NCBI GenBank assembly: GCA_934149075.1
Contig: CAKPDR010000002.1
Location: forward strand, 62,001-126,000
Reading direction: 5' to 3'
DNA length: 64,000 nt
Source: an uncultured Clostridia bacterium
Lineage (GTDB): Bacteria; Bacillota; Clostridia; TANB77; CAG-508
Below, piece by piece: positions 19,433-28,458 of the stretch (its first letter is position 1; every line of letters starts with the position of its first letter). The translations under genes were made by a program, and so were the position numbers. Under the pieces are notes generated by a model, which saw nothing but the letters and a program-made list of their open reading frames with translations, did not search any database and was not told the DNA's origin.

Positions 19433-20329
19433 CTACTCTTCATTTGGTTCTGAAAGCTCCTCTAATTCTTTTTCTTGTGTAGATTCATCAATTCTATCAA
19501 TTCCAAACATCTTAAATAACATATTCTTTTCTTTTAATATATCTGATTCCTTTAGTTGTTCTTTATCTTCTAATTCATATTGTTTTCTTAATTCATTAAC
19601 TTCTTTTTCAACCTCTTGAATCTGTTTATTAAGATCATTTTTATAAAACATTTTTTCAAATATTAATTCTGTATTTTTTATATTTTCTTTTTCTAGTCTT
19701 ACAGCTTCACTTTTATAAAATTGATTTTGTTCTTCTATTTCTGTTCTTGAAAGTATTCTGTTTAAGATATTAATTGGTCTAAAAAATCCATTATTTCTTT
19801 TTAGTTTATCTACATATTTGTTGATAGTTTTGATATTTTCTTCTTTCTTTTCAGCTATTTCTATATATTCTTTTTCAATTTTCTTTTTTTCTTCATATAA
19901 CTTATCTTTTTCTGTTTGTTTTTTAAATAATTGTACCCTCACGCTGTTAGCACCAATACCATTATTTTTAATGCTATCAAGTTTTGTTTCTAATTCTAGC
20001 AGATTATTAATAAACATTTTTTGTGTTTCTTCTGGTAGTTTAGATAAATTTTTAAATTCAATAAGATTAAATATATAAGGTTTATCCATATCTGTATAAT
20101 TTTTGATTACATCTTCTACATTACTTGGTTTATCTCCAATTTTAAAATATGCTTCTGTAGAAAAAGATTCGTGTACTGGTTCAATAATATCAGCCCATAT
20201 TTCAATTTTATTTATTGTATTACTTAAATCTACTACATATCCTTTTGAATCATTATGTCTTCCATTCCAAACAGCTTCTTCTATATGACTTATAACATTT
20301 TTAATTTCTTGTTCTCTACTAACATTCAT
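19433..20329 (-). CDS. Hypothetical protein with long coiled coil
   Basis: 298 residues. Residues about 115-270 are Glu/Lys/Leu/Ile rich with heptad-like spacing, interrupted by a short segment GFFRPINILNRILS. No membrane segment is certain. The start overlaps the upstream stop by 11 nt. May serve as a structural or scaffolding protein; not recognised. Confidence 0.7.
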   Translation of the reverse strand: MNVSREQEIKNVISHIEEAVWNGRHNDSKGYVVDLSNTINKIEIWADIIEPVHESFSTEAYFKIGDKPSNVEDVIKNYTDMDKPYIFNLIEFKNLSKLPEETQKMFINNLLELETKLDSIKNNGIGANSVRVQLFKKQTEKDKLYEEKKKIEKEYIEIAEKKEENIKTINKYVDKLKRNNGFFRPINILNRILSRTEIEEQNQFYKSEAVRLEKENIKNTELIFEKMFYKNDLNKQIQEVEKEVNELRKQYELEDKEQLKESDILKEKNMLFKMFGIDRIDESTQEKELEELSEPNEE

Positions 20330-21266
20330 CTTCCAATTCCTCTATATCTAATTCTTTATTCTCATTTTTTTCAATAAAATCATCTAATTGTTTATCTAAA
20401 TTTATAAAATTTTCTGTATTTATAACAAGTTCTTTCTTTCCATATTCAATAGCTCTTAAATTAGTAATATCCATATTATTTAATTGCGTATTAATCCAAA
20501 ACTCTTTATGGTTTGTTGCTAATATATTTGAAATTTGAGCAGGTACTTGTATTCTCCCTCCATCATTCAATACTAATGTAACTGTTTTCTTGCCTTCTAA
20601 AAATTCATTTATTTTAGCAACTTCATTATAAAATGGTGGTGTTAAACCTTTTTTATATTGTTCATAAGCCAGTATTTTCTTTAATGAAGTTAGTCCATAT
20701 ACAGCTTTAAAAATATCTATTTCATTGTTTATAAACTCCATTTTTTTCATATCATAAATAAAGTCTTTTTTCCCTGTTCTTGTTGATATTTTTACTAAAC
20801 CATTAGAAATATCTTGATATTCAAAATTATTTAATAATAGACTAATATTATTGTGTAAACCATAATTTTGATTTTTTCTTATATCTCTACCCATTTCATA
20901 TAAACTAATATTCTCATAGTCCGATTTATCATTTTCAAATAAATAAGAAATATTATTTATATTTTCATTTACAAATTTATCTATATTTTCATTTAAAATC
21001 CTTCTTAATGTATTATATAAAGTTCCTTTTAAATCTATAATTATGTTTTTTCCCTTAAATATTTCTTTATCTAATTCAGATCTACGTTCTGGTTCACTAA
21101 TTATTCTTTCATTTAAACAATAAATATTCTTAGGTTCATCTTTAAAATAACACCAATAAAAGTATTGAGTAACTTGATTATTATATCCTAACATCTTAAA
21201 TTGGTTTTTATCTCCTAACAAAACTAATTTATCTAAAATAAGTTCATTTGCATTTTTATATTTCAT
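20319..21266 (-). CDS. Hypothetical protein, paralogue of its upstream neighbour
   Basis: 315 residues from ATG 21266, preferred over the earlier ATG because AAGGAGATACAA directly precedes it; it then overlaps the upstream stop by 11 nt. Shares ILAYEQYKKGLTPPFYNEV and KKTVTLVLNDGG with the next protein, so the pair arose by tandem duplication. N-terminal and middle parts have diverged. Family unknown. Confidence 0.72.
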   Translation of the reverse strand: MKYKNANELILDKLVLLGDKNQFKMLGYNNQVTQYFYWCYFKDEPKNIYCLNERIISEPERRSELDKEIFKGKNIIIDLKGTLYNTLRRILNENIDKFVNENINNISYLFENDKSDYENISLYEMGRDIRKNQNYGLHNNISLLLNNFEYQDISNGLVKISTRTGKKDFIYDMKKMEFINNEIDIFKAVYGLTSLKKILAYEQYKKGLTPPFYNEVAKINEFLEGKKTVTLVLNDGGRIQVPAQISNILATNHKEFWINTQLNNMDITNLRAIEYGKKELVINTENFINLDKQLDDFIEKNENKELDIEELEDEC

Positions 21267-22269
21267 TTGTATCTCCTTGATCTTCATTTTCTTGTTCTGG
21301 AATTTCGCATATAATTCCCTTATTATCAATTTGGATAATATCATCTAGTTGCAACTCTAATGGTTTTAAATTTCTAGTATTTATTTCAATTTCTGTTTTT
21401 CCGTGTCTTATTGCTTTTATATTATTAATATTTCTTAGTTCTAAATCATCTTCATAAAAATCTAAATCAAATAAATCTTTTTTTAGTATAAATATTCCAT
21501 TATAGAAATCTATAATATCTGTTATATCTGCTTTGGTTTTCACTTCTCTATCATCTGCCAATATTACTGTTACTGTTTTTTTATCTTTCAAGAATTGATT
21601 AATTTTAGCAACTTCGTTATAAAATGGTGGTGTTATCCCTAATTCATATTGTTTATATGCAAGAATCTTACATAAACTTGTTTCAGTATATACTTGATTT
21701 AAAATAAATCCTGGTTTTGACAATATTTTTTGTTCTTTTATATCCACTTCTACTGCATTTTTTTCAGCACTATAATGTGATGGTAAATATTTTAGTTTAG
21801 AATGATTAATTTGATCATAATATACAGCTGACGTATATACTCTTGTTCTATTATTTATATCTTCTCTTTCTTTTAAATAGTCTACCCCAATATCCTCTAT
21901 TCTTAAATAATCAGGATTTGTATAATATTTATTTCTATTTGCGTCTGTATGTTCTGCTTTTTTAAAGAGATAAGATATATTATTAATATTCTTGCCTATA
22001 AAACTGTTTATTTCTTTTTCTAATATTTCAGCAAATTGCTTTTCAATTATTTTTCCTATATCAATTATTGGAATATTCTTTTCTTGAATTTCTTTTGATA
22101 ATTTGTCATATTCTACATTTAGTCTTATTAATTCATCTGGTTTATCTTTAAGTCTACACCAATTTATTTTAAATTTTGCTTCATTATCATACCCCATATA
22201 TAAATCTTCTTTAGTTGCAAGTAATTCTACATCTCCAAAATCAATTATAGTTGCATTTTCTAATTCCAT
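21256..22269 (-). CDS. Hypothetical protein, paralogue of its downstream neighbour
   Basis: 337 residues. Shared core near residues 210-260: ILAYKQYELGITPPFYNEV, then KKTVTVILADDREV. RBS GGAGGATAAG; starts 13 nt after the 344-residue membrane protein. Soluble. Tandem paralogues kept side by side suggest subunits of one complex or two targets. Function not recognised. Confidence 0.72.
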   Translation of the reverse strand: MELENATIIDFGDVELLATKEDLYMGYDNEAKFKINWCRLKDKPDELIRLNVEYDKLSKEIQEKNIPIIDIGKIIEKQFAEILEKEINSFIGKNINNISYLFKKAEHTDANRNKYYTNPDYLRIEDIGVDYLKEREDINNRTRVYTSAVYYDQINHSKLKYLPSHYSAEKNAVEVDIKEQKILSKPGFILNQVYTETSLCKILAYKQYELGITPPFYNEVAKINQFLKDKKTVTVILADDREVKTKADITDIIDFYNGIFILKKDLFDLDFYEDDLELRNINNIKAIRHGKTEIEINTRNLKPLELQLDDIIQIDNKGIICEIPEQENEDQGDTNEI

Positions 22270-22282
22270 CTTATCCTCCGTT

Positions 22283-23314
22283 TTAGCCTAATATAAAATC
22301 TATATAAGCACTATTAAGATATACATTTTTAGTTATCTTATCTTTTTTTACTTTTATAAGCATATTTTTATTCTTATTATAGAATCCATTTGTAGTTTTT
22401 ATTGCAAACATATTTGTAACAGTTTTATGTTTGTAATTGCTTAAATTTACAGTATTATGTTTTTTACTTAATCTAACCACTCTTATAAGTGTGAATCCAT
22501 TATCCGTTTTTACATATACCCTTGCTGTATTTCTTCCAATTAGATATACAATTACTAATGCAATTCCTAAACCACTTATTATAATTGTAGGTACAGTATA
22601 ATCATTTTGTTCCTCTATAATCACTTCTGGTTCTTCTTCGATTTTTTCATACTCTATTGTATATAAATAAATAGGATCTTTTTTTCTTACTTCTCCTTCG
22701 TATGTAACAGTTATTTCATAGCTAAAAGGATTGTTTCTTGTAACTACTGCTTGATAAATCATTACACCTTTATAAGTTGTTGGTACTTCTTGACCATCAA
22801 TGTTTTCTACATCATCATTTTCCCAATTAACATTTATAAGATAATATGTAGTTCCATTGATATTCTTTTCTTTCTCAATATTATCTAAATCATTCTTACT
22901 ATATTTACTAAAATTTATTTTCTTTTCATCAATAGCTTCATATTTTCCATTACTGATGGTTTTTATCTCATAATCTTTTAAGGTAATTGTTCCAGAATAT
23001 TCTTCATTATCATAATCAAGGCTTTCTCCAAAATGATTAATTATTGATTCTTTAGTATTACTTTTAATAGTGTCTTTTTTATATGCTGTTACTACTTTTG
23101 AATTTTGTTCATCATCTTGCTTTGAATAATCTGAAAGTTTATATTTTACATTATTCTCTTCAACTTCTTTTTGGATTGAAGATACAAATGTACTTTCCTC
23201 CGATCCTAAAACTGATTTATTTATTATTTTGTTACTATCTGTCGCATATACATTCGACATTAAACACATTACTAATAGTCCAGTAACAAGACTACCTTTA
23301 ATACTTTTATTCAT
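22283..23314 (-). CDS. Secreted or membrane protein of unknown function, first gene of long operon
   Basis: 343 residues from ATG 23314 behind AAGGAGGAGTTT. A signal peptide (about 1-25, cut near VYA-TD), an extracellular region of about 220 residues, one membrane segment (about 245-265, PTIIISGLGIALVIVYLI) and a basic cytoplasmic domain of about 80 residues. Head of an operon of about ten genes that ends with the sortase and a hypothetical gene. Transcribed from shared promoter block 2. Confidence 0.78.
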   Translation of the reverse strand: MNKSIKGSLVTGLLVMCLMSNVYATDSNKIINKSVLGSEESTFVSSIQKEVEENNVKYKLSDYSKQDDEQNSKVVTAYKKDTIKSNTKESIINHFGESLDYDNEEYSGTITLKDYEIKTISNGKYEAIDEKKINFSKYSKNDLDNIEKEKNINGTTYYLINVNWENDDVENIDGQEVPTTYKGVMIYQAVVTRNNPFSYEITVTYEGEVRKKDPIYLYTIEYEKIEEEPEVIIEEQNDYTVPTIIISGLGIALVIVYLIGRNTARVYVKTDNGFTLIRVVRLSKKHNTVNLSNYKHKTVTNMFAIKTTNGFYNKNKNMLIKVKKDKITKNVYLNSAYIDFILG

Positions 23315-23333
23315 AAACTCCTCCTTAGATAGC

Positions 23334-23373
23334 AAAAAAGAAAGCTAACTAGATTTTCTCTAATTAGCTCTCT
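23334..23373 (-). terminator. Leader attenuator of the long unknown operon
   Basis: Minus strand AGAGAGCTAATTAGA pairs with TCTAGTTAGCTTTCT (15 bp, two wobble pairs), loop GAAAA, then six T. It lies between promoter block 2 and the RBS of the first gene. Confidence 0.85.
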
Positions 23374-23398
23374 CATTCACATATAATTTTTGATATTA

Positions 23399-23467
23399 AT
23401 ATTTTAGCACCTAAAAAAATGAATGTATACTGCAGGATTTTGCAATGTTTTTGCAAAATTTTATGTT
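23399..23467 (-). promoter_or_regulatory. Shared ICE promoter block, copy 2
   Basis: Same layout as copy 1: TTTGCAAAAACATTGCAAAA, TCCTGCAGTATAC, then extended -10 TGCTAAAAT. Reads into the 23314 operon. Confidence 0.82.
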
Positions 23468-23484
23468 TACGATAAACAATATTT

Positions 23485-24543
23485 TTATTTTCTTAGATTA
23501 ATAACAAATTCAATAGTTTCGTTTTCACTATTTGCAGAAATTGTTCCGTTATGTAATTCAATTATCTCTTTTGTGATTGCAAGACCTAATCCTGCTCCAC
23601 CACTATTTGTCCCTCTTGATTCATCAGCTCTATAAAATTTATCAAAAATTTTTTCTAATTTATATTCTGGAATAGTAGCACCTTTATTTCTAAAAGTTAC
23701 TTCAATATTCTCTTCATTATCAATCATTTCTATCTCAATAACAGTATTTTCATAACTATAATTAATAGCATTTTTTAATAAATTTCCAAATGCTCTAGCC
23801 ATTTTATCTCCATCTGCATTATATATTAAAGTATTAGGTTTGTTCACTTTTAATTCTAATTTCCTGTCTTCTAACATTGGATAAAATTCTTCTATTAACT
23901 GATCAAATAATATTGATAAATTAAGTTGTATTTTATTTATTGGCATATCATTCAAATTATATCTAGTAATTTCAAAGAATTGATTGGTTAGTTCTTCTAA
24001 TCTTATTGACTTATCAAGTGCTATTTTCATATATTTTTCTTGTAAATCTTTTGATATTCTCTTTTCTTCATTAAGCAATGTCAAATAACCAATTACAGAT
24101 GTAAGAGGAGTTTTTAAATCGTGAGCCATATACATTATTAAATCATTTTTCTTCTGTTCTGCTTCTTTTGCCATTTTCTTGCTTAGAGCATATTCATACT
24201 TAATTTTATTCAATTTTTCAGAAAACTTAATCATTTCATCAGGTAATTCTACATTTTGACTACTTTCATCTAAAATATTATCTAATGAACTATATAATTT
24301 TTCTCTATTTTCAACTTTTAAAGAAAAAAATCTATATAGAGCAAATATAAAAACTGTTATTAAATAAACTATAAAAATTGTTTCTTTACTGGTTACACAC
24401 CAATAATATAAATCATAATTTATTCTATACAAGCTATTTCCTAAAAAATTTCCTAAAACTCCATCTAAAACTACAATATAGAATAATATTGAAATAATAT
24501 AATAAATTATTATTCTTAGTATTACTTGACCTACTAATTTCAT
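23485..24543 (-). CDS. VanS-like sensor histidine kinase
   Basis: 352 residues from ATG 24543; a TTG at 24585 overlapping the regulator is an alternative. Two membrane segments (about 6-28 and 58-78) flank a short outer loop, as in VanS. H-box MAHDLKTPLTSVIGY, N-box NLLKNAINYS, G1 DKFYRADESRG and G2 GGAGLGLAI are all present. Downstream partner of the VanR-like regulator. No vanHAX genes are visible, so the system probably controls a local cell-wall response such as the divergent C39-like gene. Confidence 0.9.
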   Translation of the reverse strand: MKLVGQVILRIIIYYIISILFYIVVLDGVLGNFLGNSLYRINYDLYYWCVTSKETIFIVYLITVFIFALYRFFSLKVENREKLYSSLDNILDESSQNVELPDEMIKFSEKLNKIKYEYALSKKMAKEAEQKKNDLIMYMAHDLKTPLTSVIGYLTLLNEEKRISKDLQEKYMKIALDKSIRLEELTNQFFEITRYNLNDMPINKIQLNLSILFDQLIEEFYPMLEDRKLELKVNKPNTLIYNADGDKMARAFGNLLKNAINYSYENTVIEIEMIDNEENIEVTFRNKGATIPEYKLEKIFDKFYRADESRGTNSGGAGLGLAITKEIIELHNGTISANSENETIEFVINLRK

Positions 24544-24562
24544 TTTTTCTTTAAATAATCCC

Positions 24563-25247
24563 TTATTTTTCAATTTTATATCCAACTCCCCATACTGTTT
24601 TTATAAATTTAGGCTTCTTGCTATCTTCCTTTAATTTTTCTCTTATTCTCCTAATATGTACCATTACAGTATTATTGTTCTCCAAATATTTTTCTTTCCA
24701 AACTTTTTTAAATAATTCTTCCGAACTAACTACATTCCCTCTTTTTTGTGCTAAATACAATAATATATCAAATTCCATTGGTGTTAATTCAATTATATTA
24801 TCATATAACTTGCAGATGTGTTTATCCTGATCTATTTCTAACCCATCTATATATATGATATTTTCTTCAACTTTTTCATTATATTTTGTGTATCTTCTAT
24901 ATGCAGATTTTACTCTTGCAATAAGTTCTAATGGATTGAAAGGCTTGGTTATATAGTCATCTGCTCCGAATCGTTAATCCCTGTATTTTATCCTTGTCTT
25001 CAATTTTAGCTGTTAGCATTATTATAGGAAAATTAAAACCTTTATCTCTTATCATTTTACATATCTTAAATCCATCAACATCTTTAATCATTACATCTAA
25101 AATTGCAAAATCTAATTTTTGATTATTAATACAGTCTATTGCTTTATTAGAATTATAAAATTTATAAACATTATAATTTTCATTTTTCAAATAAACTTCT
25201 ACTAAATCTGCAATTTCTTTTTCATCATCTAATACTAAAATATTCAT
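24563..25247 (-). CDS. VanR-like OmpR-family response regulator, interrupted by a +1 CGGA site
   Basis: Starts at ATG 25247 behind AGAGGAAAAT. Receiver domain: DDE near the N-terminus, phospho-acceptor in FAILDVMIKD, LTAK. The frame breaks at 24968, where ACG-ATT-CGG-AGC replaces the expected ACG-ATT-GGA-GCA; dropping the C gives GLTIGADDYITKPFNP, a hallmark of VanR. The rest is a winged helix ending VWGVGYKIEK. Length is 3n+1. Same lesion type as in six genes of this element, so recoding, decay or sequence error must be weighed together. Confidence 0.87.
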
Positions 25248-25312
25248 ATTTTCCTCTTTTCTATCAATTAGTATTCTATCACAATAAGCCAATAAATTCC
25301 ACCGATTCGACA

Positions 25313-25381
25313 AATTGTAAGAAAATGTTAAGATTTATTTAATAATTTCTTAAAACTTATTATTTTCTTTATTTGTATAAT
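25313..25381 (+). promoter_or_regulatory. Divergent promoter with VanR-type direct repeats
   Basis: TGTAAGAAAA and TGTTAAGATT lie 11 bp apart, and an inverted TTTCTTAAAA follows, upstream of a -10 TATAAT (25376-25381) for the C39-like gene. The -35 is poor, as expected for an activated promoter. Binding by the adjacent VanR-like regulator is inferred. Confidence 0.5.
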
Positions 25382-25408
25382 ATAGACAAGTTACTGGAGG
25401 GATTTCAA

Positions 25409-26176
25409 ATGAAGAAAAAAAGAAAGAAATTAAATAAAAAAAGAATTTTAATATTATTAATTATAATTTTTGCAATATACTTATGTATAAAAAATAGCAT
25501 ATTTAGTAATATTTCTTATGATTTGAATAAAGCTATTTCAGAAATTACTGATAATTCAGAATATAAAACTATTAAACAAGATACAAATGACAATTACTCT
25601 GGAATTGGTCAGAAAAAAGTCAAGAATAAAGATGGCTATTTTACGACATTTACAACGATTGAAAATCATCAAAAAACATACATAGAATATAAGCAAAATG
25701 GTAATTCATCTTGGAGTAATAAACAATATTGGAATGGAACTATGGAAGAAAATGGTTGTGGTATTACTGCAGTTGCAACTATATTAAGTGGTTATGATAA
25801 AAATTATACACCTGAAGATCTTAGACAAAAATATTATCCTGTCCTGGATTATGATTCACTTTCAAAAGAATTATCTAATACTTTTAATATTAAAAATACT
25901 GATTTTTATTATGATAGTGTGCATTTATCTAAAGAAAAATTACAAGAGCATTTAAAAACTAATAGACCTATTTTAATTTGTGTATGGAATCAACCTCATA
26001 ATAATCGTTGGACTACTGCTTCTCATTATATGGTTTTGCTTGCTTCTGATGATAATGATATGGTATATATATCAAATCCTAATGGAGGAGAAAATGATAG
26101 CAAAAGTTCTGGTTGGTATAAATTTAAAGAAGTAACACCATATATTGCAAAAGCTTTATATATAGAAAGTTATTAA
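25409..26176 (+). CDS. C39-like cysteine peptidase, membrane anchored
   Basis: 255 residues from ATG 25409 behind GGAGGG. N-terminal membrane anchor (about 12-30), then an extracellular peptidase_C39-like domain: Cys in ENGCGITAVATIL, His in SHYMVLL, and the third site around ISNPNGG. Likely cuts cell-wall peptides or a peptide signal outside the cell. One of only four plus-strand genes, divergent from the VanRS-like pair. Confidence 0.85.
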   Translation: MKKKRKKLNKKRILILLIIIFAIYLCIKNSIFSNISYDLNKAISEITDNSEYKTIKQDTNDNYSGIGQKKVKNKDGYFTTFTTIENHQKTYIEYKQNGNSSWSNKQYWNGTMEENGCGITAVATILSGYDKNYTPEDLRQKYYPVLDYDSLSKELSNTFNIKNTDFYYDSVHLSKEKLQEHLKTNRPILICVWNQPHNNRWTTASHYMVLLASDDNDMVYISNPNGGENDSKSSGWYKFKEVTPYIAKALYIESY

Positions 26177-26199
26177 AGACAGTTTATTCAACTGTCTTT
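26175..26199. terminator. Bidirectional terminator
   Basis: AAAGACAGTT-TATTC-AACTGTCTTT, a perfect 10-bp stem that starts within the stop codon of the C39-like gene. It also lies at the end of the gene array on the other strand. Confidence 0.8.
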
Positions 26200-26330
26200 C
26201 TTAAATTTCTCTTTACATTTTATATATTGTGCTACTAAGAAATAATTTTTTATATCTTGCTCATCTAATCCAGAAAAAGCAATAAGTTCATTATATAGAT
26301 AACTGCTACCTTCAACAAATTGTAATTTGT
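26188..26330 (-). pseudogene. Coding remnant after the gene array
   Basis: An open frame without a start codon runs from a truncated 41-bp element to a TGA at 26188-26190, reading FVEGSSYLYNELIAFSG then LDEQDIKNYFLVAQYIKC. The composition looks coding. Probably the C-terminal remnant of a gene joined to the array by a deletion across the repeat. Confidence 0.4.
26315..26330 (-). repeat. Truncated 41-bp element at the end of the array
   Basis: Minus strand CAAATTACAATTTGTTGA: the outer parts of the 41-bp element joined with its middle missing. It directly follows the stop of the gene at 26331. Confidence 0.65.
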
Positions 26331-26765
26331 CTATTCAACAAACTCAACAAAAAAATAATTATCATAATCTTTAATATTTTTCAATTCATCAAAATATATT
26401 GAAAAATCTCTACTTGATTTAAACACATTACTTTCACAATTAGTAATGTAGAAAATAGGTGTGTTATTATTGTTTTTAAAATAATTTGGAAATTTCAGAT
26501 TCATATTTTCAAATTCTTGTTTTAGTTCACTTAATGATTTCTCTGTTTTAACTACTAAAACTACACGACGTGATAACTGATCTCCATTTCCTCCTGAATC
26601 TCCAATTTTACTTTTTAATGCAATCTTATCAACATTTTCAGGCAATATAATATTATCCACTTGTTTTTCAAGACCTTTTAACCCAGTATTTGAACATACG
26701 AACAGACATATTAAAATTGCAATTACAACAATACTTATTATAATTATTACTTTTTTATTTTTCAT
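26331..26765 (-). CDS. Membrane-anchored protein, unknown
   Basis: 144 residues. N-terminal membrane segment (about 5-24), a short linker, and an extracytoplasmic domain with GDSGGNGDQLSRRVVLVVKT. Not recognised. Lies in the array between two 41-bp elements, with its stop immediately before a truncated element. Confidence 0.7.
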   Translation of the reverse strand: MKNKKVIIIISIVVIAILICLFVCSNTGLKGLEKQVDNIILPENVDKIALKSKIGDSGGNGDQLSRRVVLVVKTEKSLSELKQEFENMNLKFPNYFKNNNNTPIFYITNCESNVFKSSRDFSIYFDELKNIKDYDNYFFVEFVE

Positions 26766-26784
26766 ATAATCTTTTTCTCCTCTA

Positions 26785-26825
26785 CAACTTACTATTTTCC
26801 TAACTAATTACTAAATTGTAATTTA
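26785..26825 (-). repeat. 41-bp inverted-repeat element, copy 3
   Basis: A slightly diverged copy: one end reads CAACTTAC, the other GTAATTTA. The last bases are the stop codon of the DUF3781 gene. Confidence 0.75.
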
Positions 26826-27071
26826 TTTGATTAGATGTGCTGTAATAATTGTATAACTATAAGAGTTAATAGTTATTTTAATATTATCAATTTCACAATA
26901 CCAATTTTTACCCTGCTTATAAATATTACAATTCTTATCTAAAATTTTATTTTTACAAAATTCAACTACATCATTAGTATTCAATTTTAGATTCTTCTTA
27001 ATTCTATCAATCCCCATTTCAGTAGTATGCACTTCACTTATATTATCAAGTAATATTTGTTTATCTTCCAT
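26823..27071 (-). CDS. DUF3781 family protein
   Basis: 82 residues. The family pattern is clear: LLDNISEVHTTEMGIDRIKK, then GKNWYCEIDNIKITIN and SYTIITAH at the end. Function unknown; common in Lachnospiraceae accessory regions. Its stop TAA forms part of the 41-bp element. Confidence 0.85.
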   Translation of the reverse strand: MEDKQILLDNISEVHTTEMGIDRIKKNLKLNTNDVVEFCKNKILDKNCNIYKQGKNWYCEIDNIKITINSYSYTIITAHLIK

Positions 27072-27084
27072 AACTTAATCTCCT

Positions 27085-27128
27085 CAAAAAATTACTATTT
27101 TTCAATCAAATCACTAAATTGTAATTTG
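27085..27128 (-). repeat. 41-bp inverted-repeat element, copy 4 (diverged)
   Basis: Ends conserved (ATTAC and GTAATTTG), interior CAATCAAATCACTAAATT differs at a few positions from the main form. Lies between the ATC-hydrolase-like stop and the DUF3781 start. Confidence 0.75.
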
Positions 27129-27133
27129 TGTAA

Positions 27134-27751
27134 CTATCTATTTTTCTTTCTATTGTTTATTAAATGAAAATCACATTTATTCATACCTTGTCCCAAAGTT
27201 CCATTTCTTTCAAAACGAATTTTTGGCATCAGCCCATTGAAAGCTATATCATCATTTTCACAAAAAACAGTACAAAGTTCTGGGCATTCATATTCTTTAG
27301 TTAAATCATTATAAATACATCTATGCAAATCAAAATGAATTTCTGTTTTGTCACAACAAATCCACTCTGTTTCAAATCCTTCATCTGGAAAGTTCTTTTT
27401 CATAACACCTTTTACTGCCAAACGATACATTAGATATGTAAAAGGCATTTTTGACATCTTTTGATTTTCTATTCTTTTCATTTCTGCTGACTTTTTAGTT
27501 TCTTTTCTTACATAAGAAAGTGCTGTATCAATATTATATCCATTATCTAATAAAGCTTTGTAATATGCCATTGTTGGAAATAAATTTGTTATTAAATGAT
27601 GTTTTATAGCTTCACTTTCACGGTAATTGGCTGAAGAAATAAGTTCGTTATAAATTTTTTCTACATTTTGATATAATTTTTCTCCTTCTTCTATACCAAA
27701 CTCTTTAAATATATCTTCTTTTAAAAAGAATAATTTTGTATTTTCTAACAT
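27134..27751 (-). CDS. L-2-amino-thiazoline-4-carboxylic acid hydrolase-like protein
   Basis: 205 residues. The C-terminal third has the family's cysteine pattern: WICCDKTEIHFDLHRCIY, then CPELCTVFCENDD and MNKCDFHL. Named members open the thiazoline ring in L-cysteine production, but most family members, including this one, have no tested substrate. Part of the repeat-separated array. Confidence 0.78.
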   Translation of the reverse strand: MLENTKLFFLKEDIFKEFGIEEGEKLYQNVEKIYNELISSANYRESEAIKHHLITNLFPTMAYYKALLDNGYNIDTALSYVRKETKKSAEMKRIENQKMSKMPFTYLMYRLAVKGVMKKNFPDEGFETEWICCDKTEIHFDLHRCIYNDLTKEYECPELCTVFCENDDIAFNGLMPKIRFERNGTLGQGMNKCDFHLINNRKKNR

Positions 27752-27774
27752 TCTATTTACTCCTGTATTCTCAA

Positions 27775-27815
27775 CAAATTACTATTTTTCTAACTAATTA
27801 CTAAATTGTAATTTG
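27775..27815 (-). repeat. 41-bp inverted-repeat element, copy 5
   Basis: Identical in form to copies 1 and 2 (CAAATTAC ... GTAATTTG). Begins 4 nt after the GyrI-like gene stop on the minus strand and ends 23 nt before the next start. Confidence 0.85.
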
Positions 27816-27819
27816 TGTT

Positions 27820-28458
27820 TTATTTTAACTTCTTAATTGGGTGTCTTATAACTGTCTTTAATTTATTTATATCACATTTTCTTGGGTCGCTTAAATATAT
27901 TTCGTGGTGTAATCTTGTATCTGTTATATCTAATTCATAACCGTTTTCTTTTGCAAACTCGTGCATTAAATTAACTGTTGTTGGCTCGTCATCATAACTT
28001 CCAATGTGCATACACTGAACACACACACCTTCATCATAAGTTAAGAACTCAACTCTTGAAAAATCTTGTTTTTTCTTTTTAGTTGCTTCTTCAATAGCCC
28101 AATCAAAGTCTGCTTTTGTTACAAAGTCTGGTAACCTAATAATAGATATAAAGTGCATTGCACCTTTATTATTATAGTCAATAGTTCCTTTAATACCATC
28201 TTGCCACCAAAATCCTTCAAGTGGTGGAACAACATATTCAAAAAATCCATCTATTTTATGAGTTCCTTTATAACTCATTTTTATTGTATATGCTATTCCA
28301 TACAATAGTCCTATTGTATTTTGATAATCTCCATTTTCTTCATTTGGATTTCCTGTTCCTCTTACTGCAATATAATTCATTCTAGGTATTTCAACAATAC
28401 TTGGTTTATTTTTAGGCATATAAAATTCTTTATATTCTTTCTTAAAATCAAAAGCCAT
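27820..28458 (-). CDS. GyrI-like small-molecule-binding protein
   Basis: 212 residues. Opening IPRMNYIAVRGTGNPNE and EYVVPPLEGFWWQDG are typical of the GyrI-like (SOUL/Cass2-type) stand-alone proteins that bind drugs or small ligands, often as hydrolases or binding proteins. No DNA-binding domain. First gene of the array; a half copy of the 41-bp element (28482-28493) lies before its RBS. Confidence 0.82.
   Translation of the reverse strand: MAFDFKKEYKEFYMPKNKPSIVEIPRMNYIAVRGTGNPNEENGDYQNTIGLLYGIAYTIKMSYKGTHKIDGFFEYVVPPLEGFWWQDGIKGTIDYNNKGAMHFISIIRLPDFVTKADFDWAIEEATKKKKQDFSRVEFLTYDEGVCVQCMHIGSYDDEPTTVNLMHEFAKENGYELDITDTRLHHEIYLSDPRKCDINKLKTVIRHPIKKLK

Noticed and set aside
23485..25247. Complete glycopeptide resistance operon
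   Set aside because: No vanH, vanA/B-type ligase or vanX is present near the VanRS-like pair or the VanZ-like gene.
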